A stretch of DNA of 14,490 nt from CAYYNP01 sp964472545 (GCA_964472545.1 CAYYNP010000260.1:1-14490); one strand, 5' to 3'; numbered from the stretch's first letter, positions 1-13,941 are shown. Made by a program: numbers and translations. Notes: generated by a model not told the origin, from the letters alone.

Positions 1-905
1 CCGCCCAGATGGACGGGGCCATCCTGGTCGTGTCGGCCGCCGACGGCCCGATGCCCCAGACGCGCGAGCACGTGCTGCTGGCCCGCCAGGTGAACGTGCC
101 GGCCCTGGTCGTGTTCCTCAACAAGGTCGATCTGGTCGACGATCCGGAACTGCTCGAACTGGTCGAGTTGGAGTTGCGGGAGTTGCTCAGCAGCTACGGC
201 TTCCCCGGCGACGACATCCCGATCATCCAGGGCGACTCGCTTTCGGCCTACAACAACCCGGCCGATCTCGAGAAGACCAAGTGCATTCAAGAGTTAATGG
301 ACGCCATCGACGAGAACATCCCCGAGCCCGAGCGAGCTACCGATAAGCCGTTTTTGATGGCTATCGAGGACGTCTTCTCGATCGAGGGCCGCGGCACGGT
401 AGCCACCGGCCGAATCGAGGCGGGCATCGTCAACACGGGCGACGAAGTCGAGATCATCGGCATCAAGGAATCGCGCAAGACGGTTTGCACCGGCGTCGAG
501 ATGTTCAACAAGACGCTGGACGACGGCCGGGCCGGCGACAACGTCGGCTGCCTGTTGCGGGGTGTGAAGCGAGACGAGATCGAGCGCGGCCAGGTGTTGG
601 CCAAGCCGGGATCGATCACGCCGCATACGAAATTCGAGGCGGAAGTCTACGTGCTGTCGAAGGACGAAGGCGGCCGGCACACGCCGTTCTTCAGCGGCTA
701 CCGTCCGCAGTTCTACTTCCGCACGACCGACGTCACCGGCTCGTCAAACTTGCTCGGCGGTGCCGAGATGTGCATGCCCGGCGACAACGTGAAGGTCAAC
801 GTGGAGTTGATCTCCCCGATCGCCATGGACGAGAACGTGCGATTTGCCATTCGCGAAGGCGGCCGAACGGTCGGCTCCGGTGTGGTGACGAAAGTTATTG
901 AATAG
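1..905 (+). CDS. tuf: Elongation factor EF-Tu, 3' part (5' end outside window)
   Basis: GTPase that delivers aminoacyl-tRNA to the ribosomal A site; cytoplasmic. The reading frame is open from the window edge (first full codon at 3) and matches EF-Tu from about E. coli residue 96 to the C-terminus, so roughly 95 N-terminal residues (P-loop, switch I, most of the DxPG motif) lie upstream. Visible landmarks: AAQMDGAILVVSAADGPMPQ just after the G3 region, G4 motif NKVD, the IPEPER linker into domain 2, GRGTVATGRIE in domain 2, and the domain 3 end FAIREGGRTVGSGVVTKV. The G5 region reads QGDSLSAYNNP instead of the usual RGSALKA, with an insertion of a kind I associate with planctomycete EF-Tu. 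The gene ends in TAG at 903-905 and is followed 77 bases later by tRNA-Trp. Identity is certain; whether the genome has a second tuf copy cannot be seen. Confidence 0.98.
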   Translation, partial: AQMDGAILVVSAADGPMPQTREHVLLARQVNVPALVVFLNKVDLVDDPELLELVELELRELLSSYGFPGDDIPIIQGDSLSAYNNPADLEKTKCIQELMDAIDENIPEPERATDKPFLMAIEDVFSIEGRGTVATGRIEAGIVNTGDEVEIIGIKESRKTVCTGVEMFNKTLDDGRAGDNVGCLLRGVKRDEIERGQVLAKPGSITPHTKFEAEVYVLSKDEGGRHTPFFSGYRPQFYFRTTDVTGSSNLLGGAEMCMPGDNVKVNVELISPIAMDENVRFAIREGGRTVGSGVVTKVIE

Positions 906-917
906 GAACCCTTCAGT

Positions 918-955
918 CGACGCGGCCTTCGGTTTCGCGTCGCCGTTGGGCGACG
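918..955 (+). other. Two overlapping, mutually exclusive hairpins after tuf
   Basis: CGACGCG (918-924) pairs with CGCGTCG (936-942), a 7-bp stem with an 11-base loop. CGTCGCC (938-944) pairs with GGCGACG (949-955), a 7-bp stem with a GTTG loop. The two share bases 938-942, so only one can form at a time. No T-run follows, so this is not a standard intrinsic terminator. It could slow polymerase, protect the tuf mRNA 3' end, or mark a processing point before the tRNA. A 12-bp GC palindrome (CGGCCGCGGCCG, 964-975) lies between this region and the tRNA. The pairing is seen directly; function is inferred. Confidence 0.35.
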
Positions 956-982
956 GTTGCCGCCGGCCGCGGCCGACGATGC

Positions 983-1055
983 AGGGGTGTAGCTCAATTG
1001 GTAGAGCACTGGTCTCCAAAACCAGCGGTTGAGAGTTCAAGTCCCTCCGCCCCTG
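983..1055 (+). tRNA. trnW: tRNA-Trp (anticodon CCA)
   Basis: The cloverleaf can be folded by eye. Acceptor AGGGGTG (983-989) pairs with CGCCCCT (1048-1054), including one T-G pair. The D stem GCTC/GAGC has 4 bp. The anticodon stem CTGGT/ACCAG (1009-1013/1021-1025) holds the loop CTCCAAA with anticodon CCA at 1016-1018. The variable loop is CGGTT, and the T loop is TTCAAGT (1036-1042). The discriminator base is G1055, as expected for bacterial tRNA-Trp. CCA is not encoded (CTT follows), so it would be added post-transcriptionally. The T stem GAGAG/CCCTC has an A-C mismatch at position 52-62. The sequence is close to E. coli tRNA-Trp along its whole length. It sits between tuf and secE, the same place as in Chlamydia, and is probably co-transcribed with both. 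Confidence 0.96.
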
Positions 1056-1097
1056 CTTAGCAGTTACGGCGTTTACCTTCAGGAGGTTGTTTGCCCG

Positions 1098-1607
1098 GTG
1101 AGCGGCTTCATCCAGGAACTGACGCAAGCGACGATTTACAAGCGAAACCAGGGCCGCATTGCCCGGCAGGTGACCTTTGCCGCGTTGGCGGTCATCATGG
1201 GGCTGGGATTGTGGCGTCTGAGCGACTCGCTGTCGATCGCCGAGCAGACGGCAACTCGGGACATGGTGTTGAAGTACGGCCTGCCCGGGTTGTTGTTGGC
1301 GCTGGGGTTGTGGGTCGCGTATCGGGTGGTGAACATGCCGAAGTTCGCCGATTTCCTGATCGCGGTGGAAGCGGAGATGAACAAGGTCTCCTGGCCCACC
1401 CGAACCGAGCTCTTTCGCGCGTCGATGGTGGTGTTGGTCACGATCTTCGTGCTGGCTGCAATGTTGTGGGCGTTCGACGTGTTCTGGGGTTGGGTCTTCA
1501 CGTTCTTAGGGATCTTCCCGGAGCCGGAGACCCTGGAAGAGGCGCCGCAGGCCGCCTTGGACTTCGATTGGAAGGCCGTGTTTTCCGTGATTACGAGAGT
1601 CTTCTGA
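1098..1607 (+). CDS. secE: Preprotein translocase subunit SecE
   Basis: Membrane subunit of the SecYEG translocon that clamps SecY. The 169-residue product has three predicted membrane segments: about 24-41, about 61-80 and about 108-142. Between the second and third lies the conserved amphipathic SecE motif FLIAVEAEMNKVSWPTRTEL (86-105), which identifies the family. The three-helix form is like E. coli SecE; many bacteria have one helix. The start chosen is GTG 1098, preceded by AGGAGG at 1081-1086 (11-base spacing). The frame is open upstream to a TTG at 1029, but that would lie inside tRNA-Trp and is rejected. A short tail with acidic residues (140-152) follows the last helix. nusG follows after 135 bases, the usual secE-nusG pairing. 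I saw no structure or clear promoter in the 1608-1742 spacer. Confidence 0.96.
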   Translation: MSGFIQELTQATIYKRNQGRIARQVTFAALAVIMGLGLWRLSDSLSIAEQTATRDMVLKYGLPGLLLALGLWVAYRVVNMPKFADFLIAVEAEMNKVSWPTRTELFRASMVVLVTIFVLAAMLWAFDVFWGWVFTFLGIFPEPETLEEAPQAALDFDWKAVFSVITRVF

Positions 1608-1742
1608 CCGCGCAGGGCTGCTGCCGCGTTGCACCTTTGGGGTGGGCGGTCGTTGCTTTTCGGGTTCGAGCGCCAAGAAACCCCCACAACTCCGGGCTAC
1701 TGGACATCCGAACGTTAATCTCAAACCAACGGAGAGTCAGCC

Positions 1743-2606
1743 GTGACTGACGAGCCGAATAACCCCGCCGACGTGCCTCGCGATGTGTCCGACGACCGGA
1801 TGCGCGAAGACGTTGTTGCGCAGGTGGCGCCGGTCGAAACGGCGGACGAGGCGGCCGGCAACGAAACGTCGGAAGCCCAGGAAGTATCTGCCCCAAAACC
1901 GGAAGCCTCCCAGCCGGAGACCTCCCAGCCGGAGACCTCCCAGCCGGAGACCTCCCAGCCGGAAGCCTCCCAGCCGGAGACCTCCCAGCCGGAGACCTCC
2001 CAGCCGGAGACCTCCCAGCCGGGACCCGCGCAGGACGAGGCTGCCGAGGGGGATCCGCAAGACGAAAAATCCGAGGGGATGGACTGGTACATCCTCAAGG
2101 TGCAGAGTAATCGAGAGGATTCGATTCGCGAGGGGCTGTTGCGCCGGGTGGCGATTGCCGGACTGGAGCAGTTCTTCGGCGACGTGATCGTGCCCACCGA
2201 GAAGGTGACCGAGTTCAAGGGCGGCAAGAAGCGGGTGATGAAGCGGAAGCTCTACCCGGGCTACCTGGTCGTGCAGATGGAGATCAACGACGACACCTGG
2301 TTCCTGGTCCGCGAGACACCGGGAATCGGCGATTTTACCGGAGCGGTGGGAAAGCCGACTCCCATGCTGCCACACGAAGTCTCTCGAATCCTGGTCAAGC
2401 AGGAAGAGAAGAGCGAGAAGCAGCCGAAGTTGCGGATCGGCTTCCACGTCGGTGACCACGTGAAGATCACCGAAGGGAATTTCGAGAGCTTCGAGGGCGA
2501 GGTGGAGAGCATCGACGAATCGAACGGGCAGATCACGGTGATCATCAACATCTTCAACCGCAGCACTCCGGTAACGCTGGAATACTGGCAAATCGAATCC
2601 GTTTAG
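1743..2606 (+). CDS. nusG: Transcription termination/antitermination factor NusG with repeat-bearing N-terminal extension
   Basis: Binds the RNA polymerase clamp and links it to ribosome or Rho. The 287-residue product is about 100 longer than typical NusG (near 180). The NGN domain begins at MDWYILKVQSNRED (Met113) and includes KLYPGYLVVQM and the RETPGIGDFTG stretch. The KOW domain is at the C-terminus (about 229-287; VGDHVKITEGNFESFEGEV). Residues 1-112 are acidic and low-complexity, containing seven QPE[T/A]S pentapeptides at 57-91 flanked by degenerate copies. The start is GTG 1743 with GGAG at 1731-1734. Met113 (ATG 2079) could start a family-length protein, but its GAGGGG is too close to be a good ribosome binding site, and the upstream frame is open with a proper start, so I keep the long form. 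Ends TAG, 42 bases before rplK. Confidence 0.96.
   Translation: MTDEPNNPADVPRDVSDDRMREDVVAQVAPVETADEAAGNETSEAQEVSAPKPEASQPETSQPETSQPETSQPEASQPETSQPETSQPETSQPGPAQDEAAEGDPQDEKSEGMDWYILKVQSNREDSIREGLLRRVAIAGLEQFFGDVIVPTEKVTEFKGGKKRVMKRKLYPGYLVVQMEINDDTWFLVRETPGIGDFTGAVGKPTPMLPHEVSRILVKQEEKSEKQPKLRIGFHVGDHVKITEGNFESFEGEVESIDESNGQITVIINIFNRSTPVTLEYWQIESV
1896..2030 (+). repeat. 15-bp in-frame tandem repeat in nusG
   Basis: Nine consecutive 15-base periods. Seven units at 1911-2015 read CAGCCGGAGACCTCC or the QPEAS variant (CAGCCGGAAGCCTCC at 1956-1970). Edge copies are AAACCGGAAGCCTCC (1896-1910) and CAGCCGGGACCCGCG (2016-2030). The near-identity of the inner units at DNA level, including third positions, points to recent expansion by slippage or recombination. 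The 15-base period keeps the nusG frame whatever the copy number. Confidence 0.97.
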
Positions 2607-2648
2607 GCGGGCGACGCGAGACAAAACCGAGTTTGACGAAGGCGACTG

Positions 2649-3074
2649 ATGGCAAAGCAATTGCAGGGTGAAGTGAAGTTCCAGGTTCCCGGCGGCCAGG
2701 CCACCCCGGCCCCTCCGGTGGGTACCGCATTGGGACGTTTCGGCATCAACCTGGGCCAGTTCGTGCAGCAGTTCAACGACCGCACGAAGGAGGCCGGCGG
2801 GATGCCGATTCCGGTGGTCGTGCGGGTCTACAACGACCGCACCTTCGATTTCGACATCAAGAGCCCTCCGGCCGCGGCGCTGTTGAAACAGGCCGCCAGC
2901 ATTGCCAAAGGCTCGGGAGTGCCGAACAAGGAGAAGGTCGGCACGGTCACCTCCGCGCAGGTCGAGGAGATCGTCAATCGGAAGATGACCGATCTGAACG
3001 CCCGGGACATGGACCACGCCCGGCGGATGATCGAGGGGACCGCCCGCAGCATGGGGCTGCTGGTGGAGGACTGA
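2649..3074 (+). CDS. rplK: 50S ribosomal protein L11
   Basis: Builds the L11 stalk base (GTPase-associated centre of 23S rRNA) with L10 and L12. The 141 residues match the usual length exactly. The N-terminal domain has the proline-rich PAPPVGTALGRFGINLGQFV (20-39), the region contacted by thiostrepton-type drugs. The C-terminal RNA-binding domain runs from about 70 and contains KVGTVTSAQVEEI, KMTDLNA and the closing GTARSMGLLVED. The start is ATG 2649, preceded by a short GAAGG at 2638-2642. It lies 42 bases after nusG; in other bacteria L1 represses rplK-rplA by binding the leader, but I could not pick out a convincing L1 site in this short spacer. Confidence 0.98.
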   Translation: MAKQLQGEVKFQVPGGQATPAPPVGTALGRFGINLGQFVQQFNDRTKEAGGMPIPVVVRVYNDRTFDFDIKSPPAAALLKQAASIAKGSGVPNKEKVGTVTSAQVEEIVNRKMTDLNARDMDHARRMIEGTARSMGLLVED

Positions 3075-3099
3075 GACGGGTCTTCGGCGGCGCGTTTGT

Positions 3100-3147
3100 G
3101 GGCCAGACGGTGTAGGGGCCAGACGGTGTAGGGGCCAGACGGGCAGG
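3100..3147 (+). repeat. 16-bp direct repeat, about 2.6 copies, in rplK-rplA spacer
   Basis: GGGCCAGACGGTGTAG occurs at 3100-3115 and again perfectly at 3116-3131. A third partial copy (GGGCCAGAC then diverging) runs 3132-3147. It lies in the 162-base spacer between rplK and rplA and has no reading frame of its own. Not recognised as a known element. Confidence 0.9.
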
Positions 3148-3150
3148 GGT

Positions 3151-3180
3151 ATGACAAACCGGGGTGTGGCGGCGTGGAAT
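3151..3180 (+). promoter_or_regulatory. Possible sigma70-like promoter before rplA
   Basis: ATGACA (3151-3156, five of six to TTGACA) and TGGAAT (3175-3180, four of six to TATAAT) are 18 bases apart, about 57 bases before the rplA start. A match of this quality can arise by chance, and planctomycete promoter consensus may differ. Its only support is position in an otherwise long intra-operon spacer. Confidence 0.25.
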
Positions 3181-3236
3181 ACGGCGATCTCGGGCATCGG
3201 ATAACACGTAATCGATCTGCGGACGGAAAGCAAGCG

Positions 3237-3920
3237 ATGGTCAAGCAGTCTAAGCGAATGAAGGCCCTGAGCGAGAAATCGAAGGGGCAGGAAGCACTGC
3301 CGCTGGCGGAAGCGGTGGCCGTGTTGAAGACCTTCAACACGACCAAGTTCGATCAGTCGGTCGAGGTCGCCATGCGATTGGGGATCGATCCGAAGCAGGC
3401 CGACCAGATCGTCCGTAGTTCGATCGTCCTGCCGCACGGGCTGGGCCGGACGTTGCGGGTGATCGTGTTTGCCAAGGGCGACAAGATCGACGAAGCCACC
3501 GAAGCCGGCGCCGACGAGGTCGGCGGCGAGGAACTCGCCGCCAAGATCAAGGACGGATGGACCGATTTCGACGTCTGCATTGCCGCGCCGGACATGATGG
3601 GTATCGTCGGGCCGTTGGGCCGGATCCTCGGTCCTCGAGGGCTGATGCCTTCGCCCCGGGCGGGCACGGTGACGCCGGAAGTGGGCAAGATGATCAAAGA
3701 ATACAAGGCCGGTAAGGTCGAGTTTCGCAACGACTCCGGCGGCAACGTTCACGCAATGGTCGGCAAACTGAGCTTCGACGCCGACAAACTGTCCGAGAAC
3801 ATCCAAGCATTCATCTCCCTCGTCGTCGGCCTGAAGCCGGCCACCGTCAAGGGACAATACCTCAAGGGGATTGCCGTCGCGGCGACCATGAGTCCCAGCG
3901 TACGAGTACAGCCCGCCTGA
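3237..3920 (+). CDS. rplA: 50S ribosomal protein L1
   Basis: Forms the L1 stalk at the ribosomal E site and, in other bacteria, represses its own operon. The 227-residue product is of normal length (about 230). Family landmarks: the internal domain stretch LGPRGLMPSP (131-140) followed by GTVTPEVG, and the C-terminal domain motif GKVEFRNDSGGNVHAMVGKL (159-178). The start is ATG 3237 with purine-rich GGACGGAAAG at 3221-3230; the frame stays open to 3174, but that region has no family residues. Ends TGA. It is separated from rplK by 162 bases with a short repeat and from rplJ by a 94-base structured leader. Confidence 0.97.
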   Translation: MVKQSKRMKALSEKSKGQEALPLAEAVAVLKTFNTTKFDQSVEVAMRLGIDPKQADQIVRSSIVLPHGLGRTLRVIVFAKGDKIDEATEAGADEVGGEELAAKIKDGWTDFDVCIAAPDMMGIVGPLGRILGPRGLMPSPRAGTVTPEVGKMIKEYKAGKVEFRNDSGGNVHAMVGKLSFDADKLSENIQAFISLVVGLKPATVKGQYLKGIAVAATMSPSVRVQPA

Positions 3921-3925
3921 TCGCA

Positions 3926-4004
3926 ACTCGCGCGAACCGTAGCAAGGCCGCCCGGCGACACCAGCTTGGAAGCCTTGCCGTCCGCCTCGCGACGAGTCGA
4001 AGGA
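3926..4004 (+). promoter_or_regulatory. Candidate L10 leader (autoregulatory mRNA structure before rplJ)
   Basis: Two nested helices fold in the rplA-rplJ spacer. The outer one pairs ACTCGCGCG (3926-3934) with CGCG-A-CGAGT (3988-3997): 9 bp with one bulged A at 3992. The inner one pairs GCAAGGC (3942-3948) with GCCTTGC (3972-3978), 7 bp perfect. Between them is an asymmetric internal loop (3935-3941 against 3979-3987), and the 23-base apical loop can form a 3-bp CCA/TGG stem. The outer helix ends two bases before the Shine-Dalgarno AAGGA (4000-4004). In E. coli and others, L10 with L12 binds a kinked hairpin here to repress rplJL. Pairing is seen directly; the L10 assignment is inferred from position and layout. 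Confidence 0.55.
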
Positions 4005-4014
4005 AACCGGCACA

Positions 4015-4650
4015 ATGAGCAAATACGTCAAGAGACTAATCACCGAACACCTGCAAGAGCAGCTTCGCGACGTGGACGACGCGTTGTTGGTTGACGTGAT
4101 CGGCTTGGACGCGAACGCCAACAACCGGCTGCGCACCGAGCTGCAAGAGAAGAACATCAACCTGATGGTGGTCAAGAACAGCTTGGCCGCGCGAGCCACG
4201 GAGGGGACCTCGCTGGGACCGATGTTTGAAGGCCTTACCGGCACCGCGGCGGTCTGCTGGGGGAGCGAAGATATCGTCTCCTTGGCGAAAGAGATCACCC
4301 GGCTGACCGGGGAGAAGGAATACGAGGCCTTTGAAACGCGTGGCGGCGTGATGGACGGCGAGCCGCTCACCGCCACCCAGGTCGCGGACGTCAGCAAGTG
4401 GCCCAACCGCGAGGGCCAACTCAGCATTTTGATGGGCCAAATCCTCAGTCCGGGAGCGAATCTCGCCAGCCAACTCACGTCGCCCGGCGGTGCGTTGGCC
4501 AGCCAGATCGAGCAGCTCGCCGAGGAGGAGGACGGGGCCAGCGACGACGGGGCCAGCGACGACGGGGCCGGCGACGACGGGGCCGGCGACGACGGGGCCG
4601 GCGACGACGGGGCCGGCGACGGGGCCAGCACGGAGGACGACGCATCGTAA
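4015..4650 (+). CDS. rplJ: 50S ribosomal protein L10 with acidic repeat tail
   Basis: Anchors L12 dimers to the ribosome next to L11. The 211-residue product exceeds the usual 165-175. The N-terminal rRNA-binding part is recognisable (INLMVVKNSLAARA, 48-61; GLTGTAAVCWG, 73-83), and the C-terminal helix that recruits L12 corresponds to about 138-171, ending LASQIEQLAEEE. After it comes a roughly 40-residue tail of DDGAS/DDGAG repeats that is strongly negative and presumably disordered; the normal protein stops near where the tail begins. The start is ATG 4015, with AAGGA at 4000-4004. Expression is probably controlled by the folded leader just upstream. rplL follows after 193 bases. Confidence 0.97.
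   Translation: MSKYVKRLITEHLQEQLRDVDDALLVDVIGLDANANNRLRTELQEKNINLMVVKNSLAARATEGTSLGPMFEGLTGTAAVCWGSEDIVSLAKEITRLTGEKEYEAFETRGGVMDGEPLTATQVADVSKWPNREGQLSILMGQILSPGANLASQLTSPGGALASQIEQLAEEEDGASDDGASDDGAGDDGAGDDGAGDDGAGDGASTEDDAS
4531..4629 (+). repeat. 15-bp in-frame tandem repeat in rplJ 3' end
   Basis: Unit GACGACGGGGCCGGC (Asp-Asp-Gly-Ala-Gly). Five full units run 4543-4617: the first has AGC (Ser) at its end, the next four are identical. Each side carries a shortened GACGGGGCCAGC copy (4531-4542 and 4618-4629). The period keeps the frame, so copy-number change would only lengthen or shorten the acidic tail of L10. Confidence 0.96.
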
Positions 4651-4700
4651 ACGTCCCGCCGTGGCGGCCGGGGTGGTTGCCGCGTGGGCGATCCGCCTGT

Positions 4701-4740
4701 GGAGACCCCTTCGACACGAGACATCCCCGCAAGGGTCTCC
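4701..4740 (+). other. Hairpin in rplJ-rplL spacer (8 bp)
   Basis: GGAGACCC (4701-4708) pairs perfectly with GGGTCTCC (4733-4740), extended by two T-A pairs (4710-4711/4731-4732) across a single bulged C at 4709; the loop is 19 bases. There is no T-run after it, so it is not a classical terminator. It could be a partial attenuator, a pause, or an RNase processing stem. Structure is seen; role is inferred. Confidence 0.45.
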
Positions 4741-4776
4741 CGATAGAGAAATCAACAGAAACGACACGAGTACGTT

Positions 4777-4815
4777 GTGCCGGCATCCGAACGCACGGTT
4801 CGCTCCCGCCGGCAC
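4777..4815 (+). other. Two-tier hairpin just before the rplL ribosome binding site
   Basis: GTGCCGGC (4777-4784) pairs perfectly with GCCGGCAC (4808-4815). Inside it, CGAAC (4788-4792) pairs with GTTCG (4798-4802) around the 5-base loop 4793-4797, with an internal loop of 3 and 5 bases between the tiers. The stem ends 12 bases before the AAGGA of rplL (4828-4832). Such a compact stem is compatible with an mRNA processing site or 5' stabiliser that would help L12 be made in excess of L10, as ribosomes require. That role is inference. Confidence 0.5.
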
Positions 4816-4843
4816 GGCAAGGTGAGAAAGGACGGTATCAGTG

Positions 4844-5260
4844 ATGGCCACAGACGAAGCCACCCGCGAGTTCTCCGCGCAGGCCCAAGAATTGGGCGAG
4901 AAGATCGTGGGAATGACGCTCAAGGAAGCGAAGGAATTGAGCGACTATCTGGAAGATGTCCATGGGATCAAGCCGGCCGCCGGCGGCGGCGCGGTGATAA
5001 TGCCCGGCGGCGACGGTGGCGGCGGCGGACCTGCCGAAGACGTCGTGCAGACGGAATTCGACGTTGTCTTGGAGAGTTTCGGCGAAAAGAAGATTGGCGT
5101 GATCAAGGAAGTTCGCGCGGCGACCCAACTCGGCCTGAAAGAGGCCAAGGAACTGGTCGAGAGCGCGCCGGCGAAGGTCAAGGAAGGCATCAGCAAGGAA
5201 GATGCCGAAGCCCTGAAGACCAAGCTGGAAGAAGCCGGGGCCACGGTGTCCATCAAGTAG
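4844..5260 (+). CDS. rplL: 50S ribosomal protein L7/L12
   Basis: Multicopy stalk protein that recruits and stimulates translational GTPases such as EF-Tu. From ATG 4844 it has 138 residues (family about 120-130). The N-terminal dimerisation part is 1-40 (MTLKEAKELSDYLED), and a hinge spans about 43-67. The C-terminal factor-binding domain is 70-138, with EKKIGVIKEVRAATQLGLKE, AKELVE and the final LEEAGATVSIK. The hinge is unusually glycine-rich (GGDGGGGGP) rather than alanine-rich. A GTG at 4841, one codon earlier, is an equally possible start: AAGGA (4828-4832) is 8 bases from the GTG and 11 from the ATG. Confidence 0.97.
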   Translation: MATDEATREFSAQAQELGEKIVGMTLKEAKELSDYLEDVHGIKPAAGGGAVIMPGGDGGGGGPAEDVVQTEFDVVLESFGEKKIGVIKEVRAATQLGLKEAKELVESAPAKVKEGISKEDAEALKTKLEEAGATVSIK

Positions 5261-5301
5261 CGTTCCCCCTAGGAGCCTAACGCTTCTCCACCTACGGACC
5301 A

Positions 5302-5320
5302 CCCTCGCCGAGGGAAGGGT
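5302..5320 (+). other. Small hairpin after rplL, candidate attenuator or processing stem
   Basis: CCCTC (5302-5306) pairs with GAGGG (5310-5314) around a 3-base loop; alternatively ACCCT (5301-5305) pairs with AGGGT (5316-5320). It lies about 40 bases after the rplL stop, in the 262-base rplL-rpoB spacer, where E. coli has a partial terminator and an RNase III site that lower rpoBC relative to rplJL. There is no T-run here. The rest of the spacer (5321-5507) is GC-rich and includes a 10-bp palindrome GGTGCGCACC at 5429-5438, but I see no gene or clear promoter. Confidence 0.25.
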
Positions 5321-5522
5321 TACGTCGTGCGCGGGCAGAAGTCCAGGCGAGACCCAAATTGCCTCTGAAGAAGGTTTGTGCGTGCGGATCCTGCCCCCAG
5401 CCGGCCGTCCTGTGCCGGTGCCGGGAGAGGTGCGCACCGACGGCCCCGTCGCCGGTCTTTGCCTGCGCCGGGGCATTTCATCGGATCACGTGAACGATTC
5501 TTGCCCAGGAGGGTAATCCCCT

Positions 5523-9239
<3,717 letters not shown>

Positions 9240-9301
9240 TTGGGAACTCGTATTCCATAAATAGGACTTTGGCTTGCAGATCCCGGAAGCAGCATCGGCA
9301 C

Positions 9302-9406
<105 letters not shown>

Positions 9407-9427
9407 TTCTCAGAAGGAGTGCCAGCA

Positions 9428-13807
<4,380 letters not shown>

Positions 13808-13913
13808 TTATTTACCGTAAGTATGTGCTGATAGGCGGTCGATTCTCGGCCAAGCACTCACCTGCTTGCCGGACGTCGGCTCCCGGCTTTGCGGTTTGCG
13901 GCCCTGCCGGCCA

Positions 13914-13941
13914 TTGACAGCCCGCCGTAGCACGTCAAAAT
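13914..13941 (+). promoter_or_regulatory. Sigma70-like promoter for rpsL (str operon)
   Basis: Perfect -35 TTGACA at 13914-13919 and -10 CAAAAT at 13936-13941 (four of six to TATAAT), with a 16-base spacer. Transcription would start near 13948, leaving a leader of about 45 bases before rpsL. It is located in the 186-base rpoC-rpsL spacer, where a separate str-operon promoter is expected. I see no intrinsic terminator for rpoC in this spacer, so readthrough from rpoBC may also feed rpsL. Seen by motif match only. Confidence 0.55.

Noticed and set aside
1029..1097. Upstream TTG start for secE
   Set aside because: It would lie inside tRNA-Trp; GTG 1098 has AGGAGG upstream and begins with the expected N-terminus.
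1737..4724. 995-codon open frame on the minus strand across nusG, rplK, rplA and rplJ
   Set aside because: It is antisense to four well-identified genes; GC-rich codon bias keeps the frame open. The translation is low-complexity (GWEVS-type repeats mirror the nusG array) and shows no recognisable domain.
9240..9263. Promoter-like TTGGGA and TAAATA after the rpoB stop
   Set aside because: The spacing is about 12 bases, too short for sigma70 recognition, and the -35 match is poor.
13808..13913. Intrinsic terminator after rpoC
   Set aside because: Only weak pairings (such as GTGCT 13825-13829 with AGCAC 13853-13857) and no following T-run.
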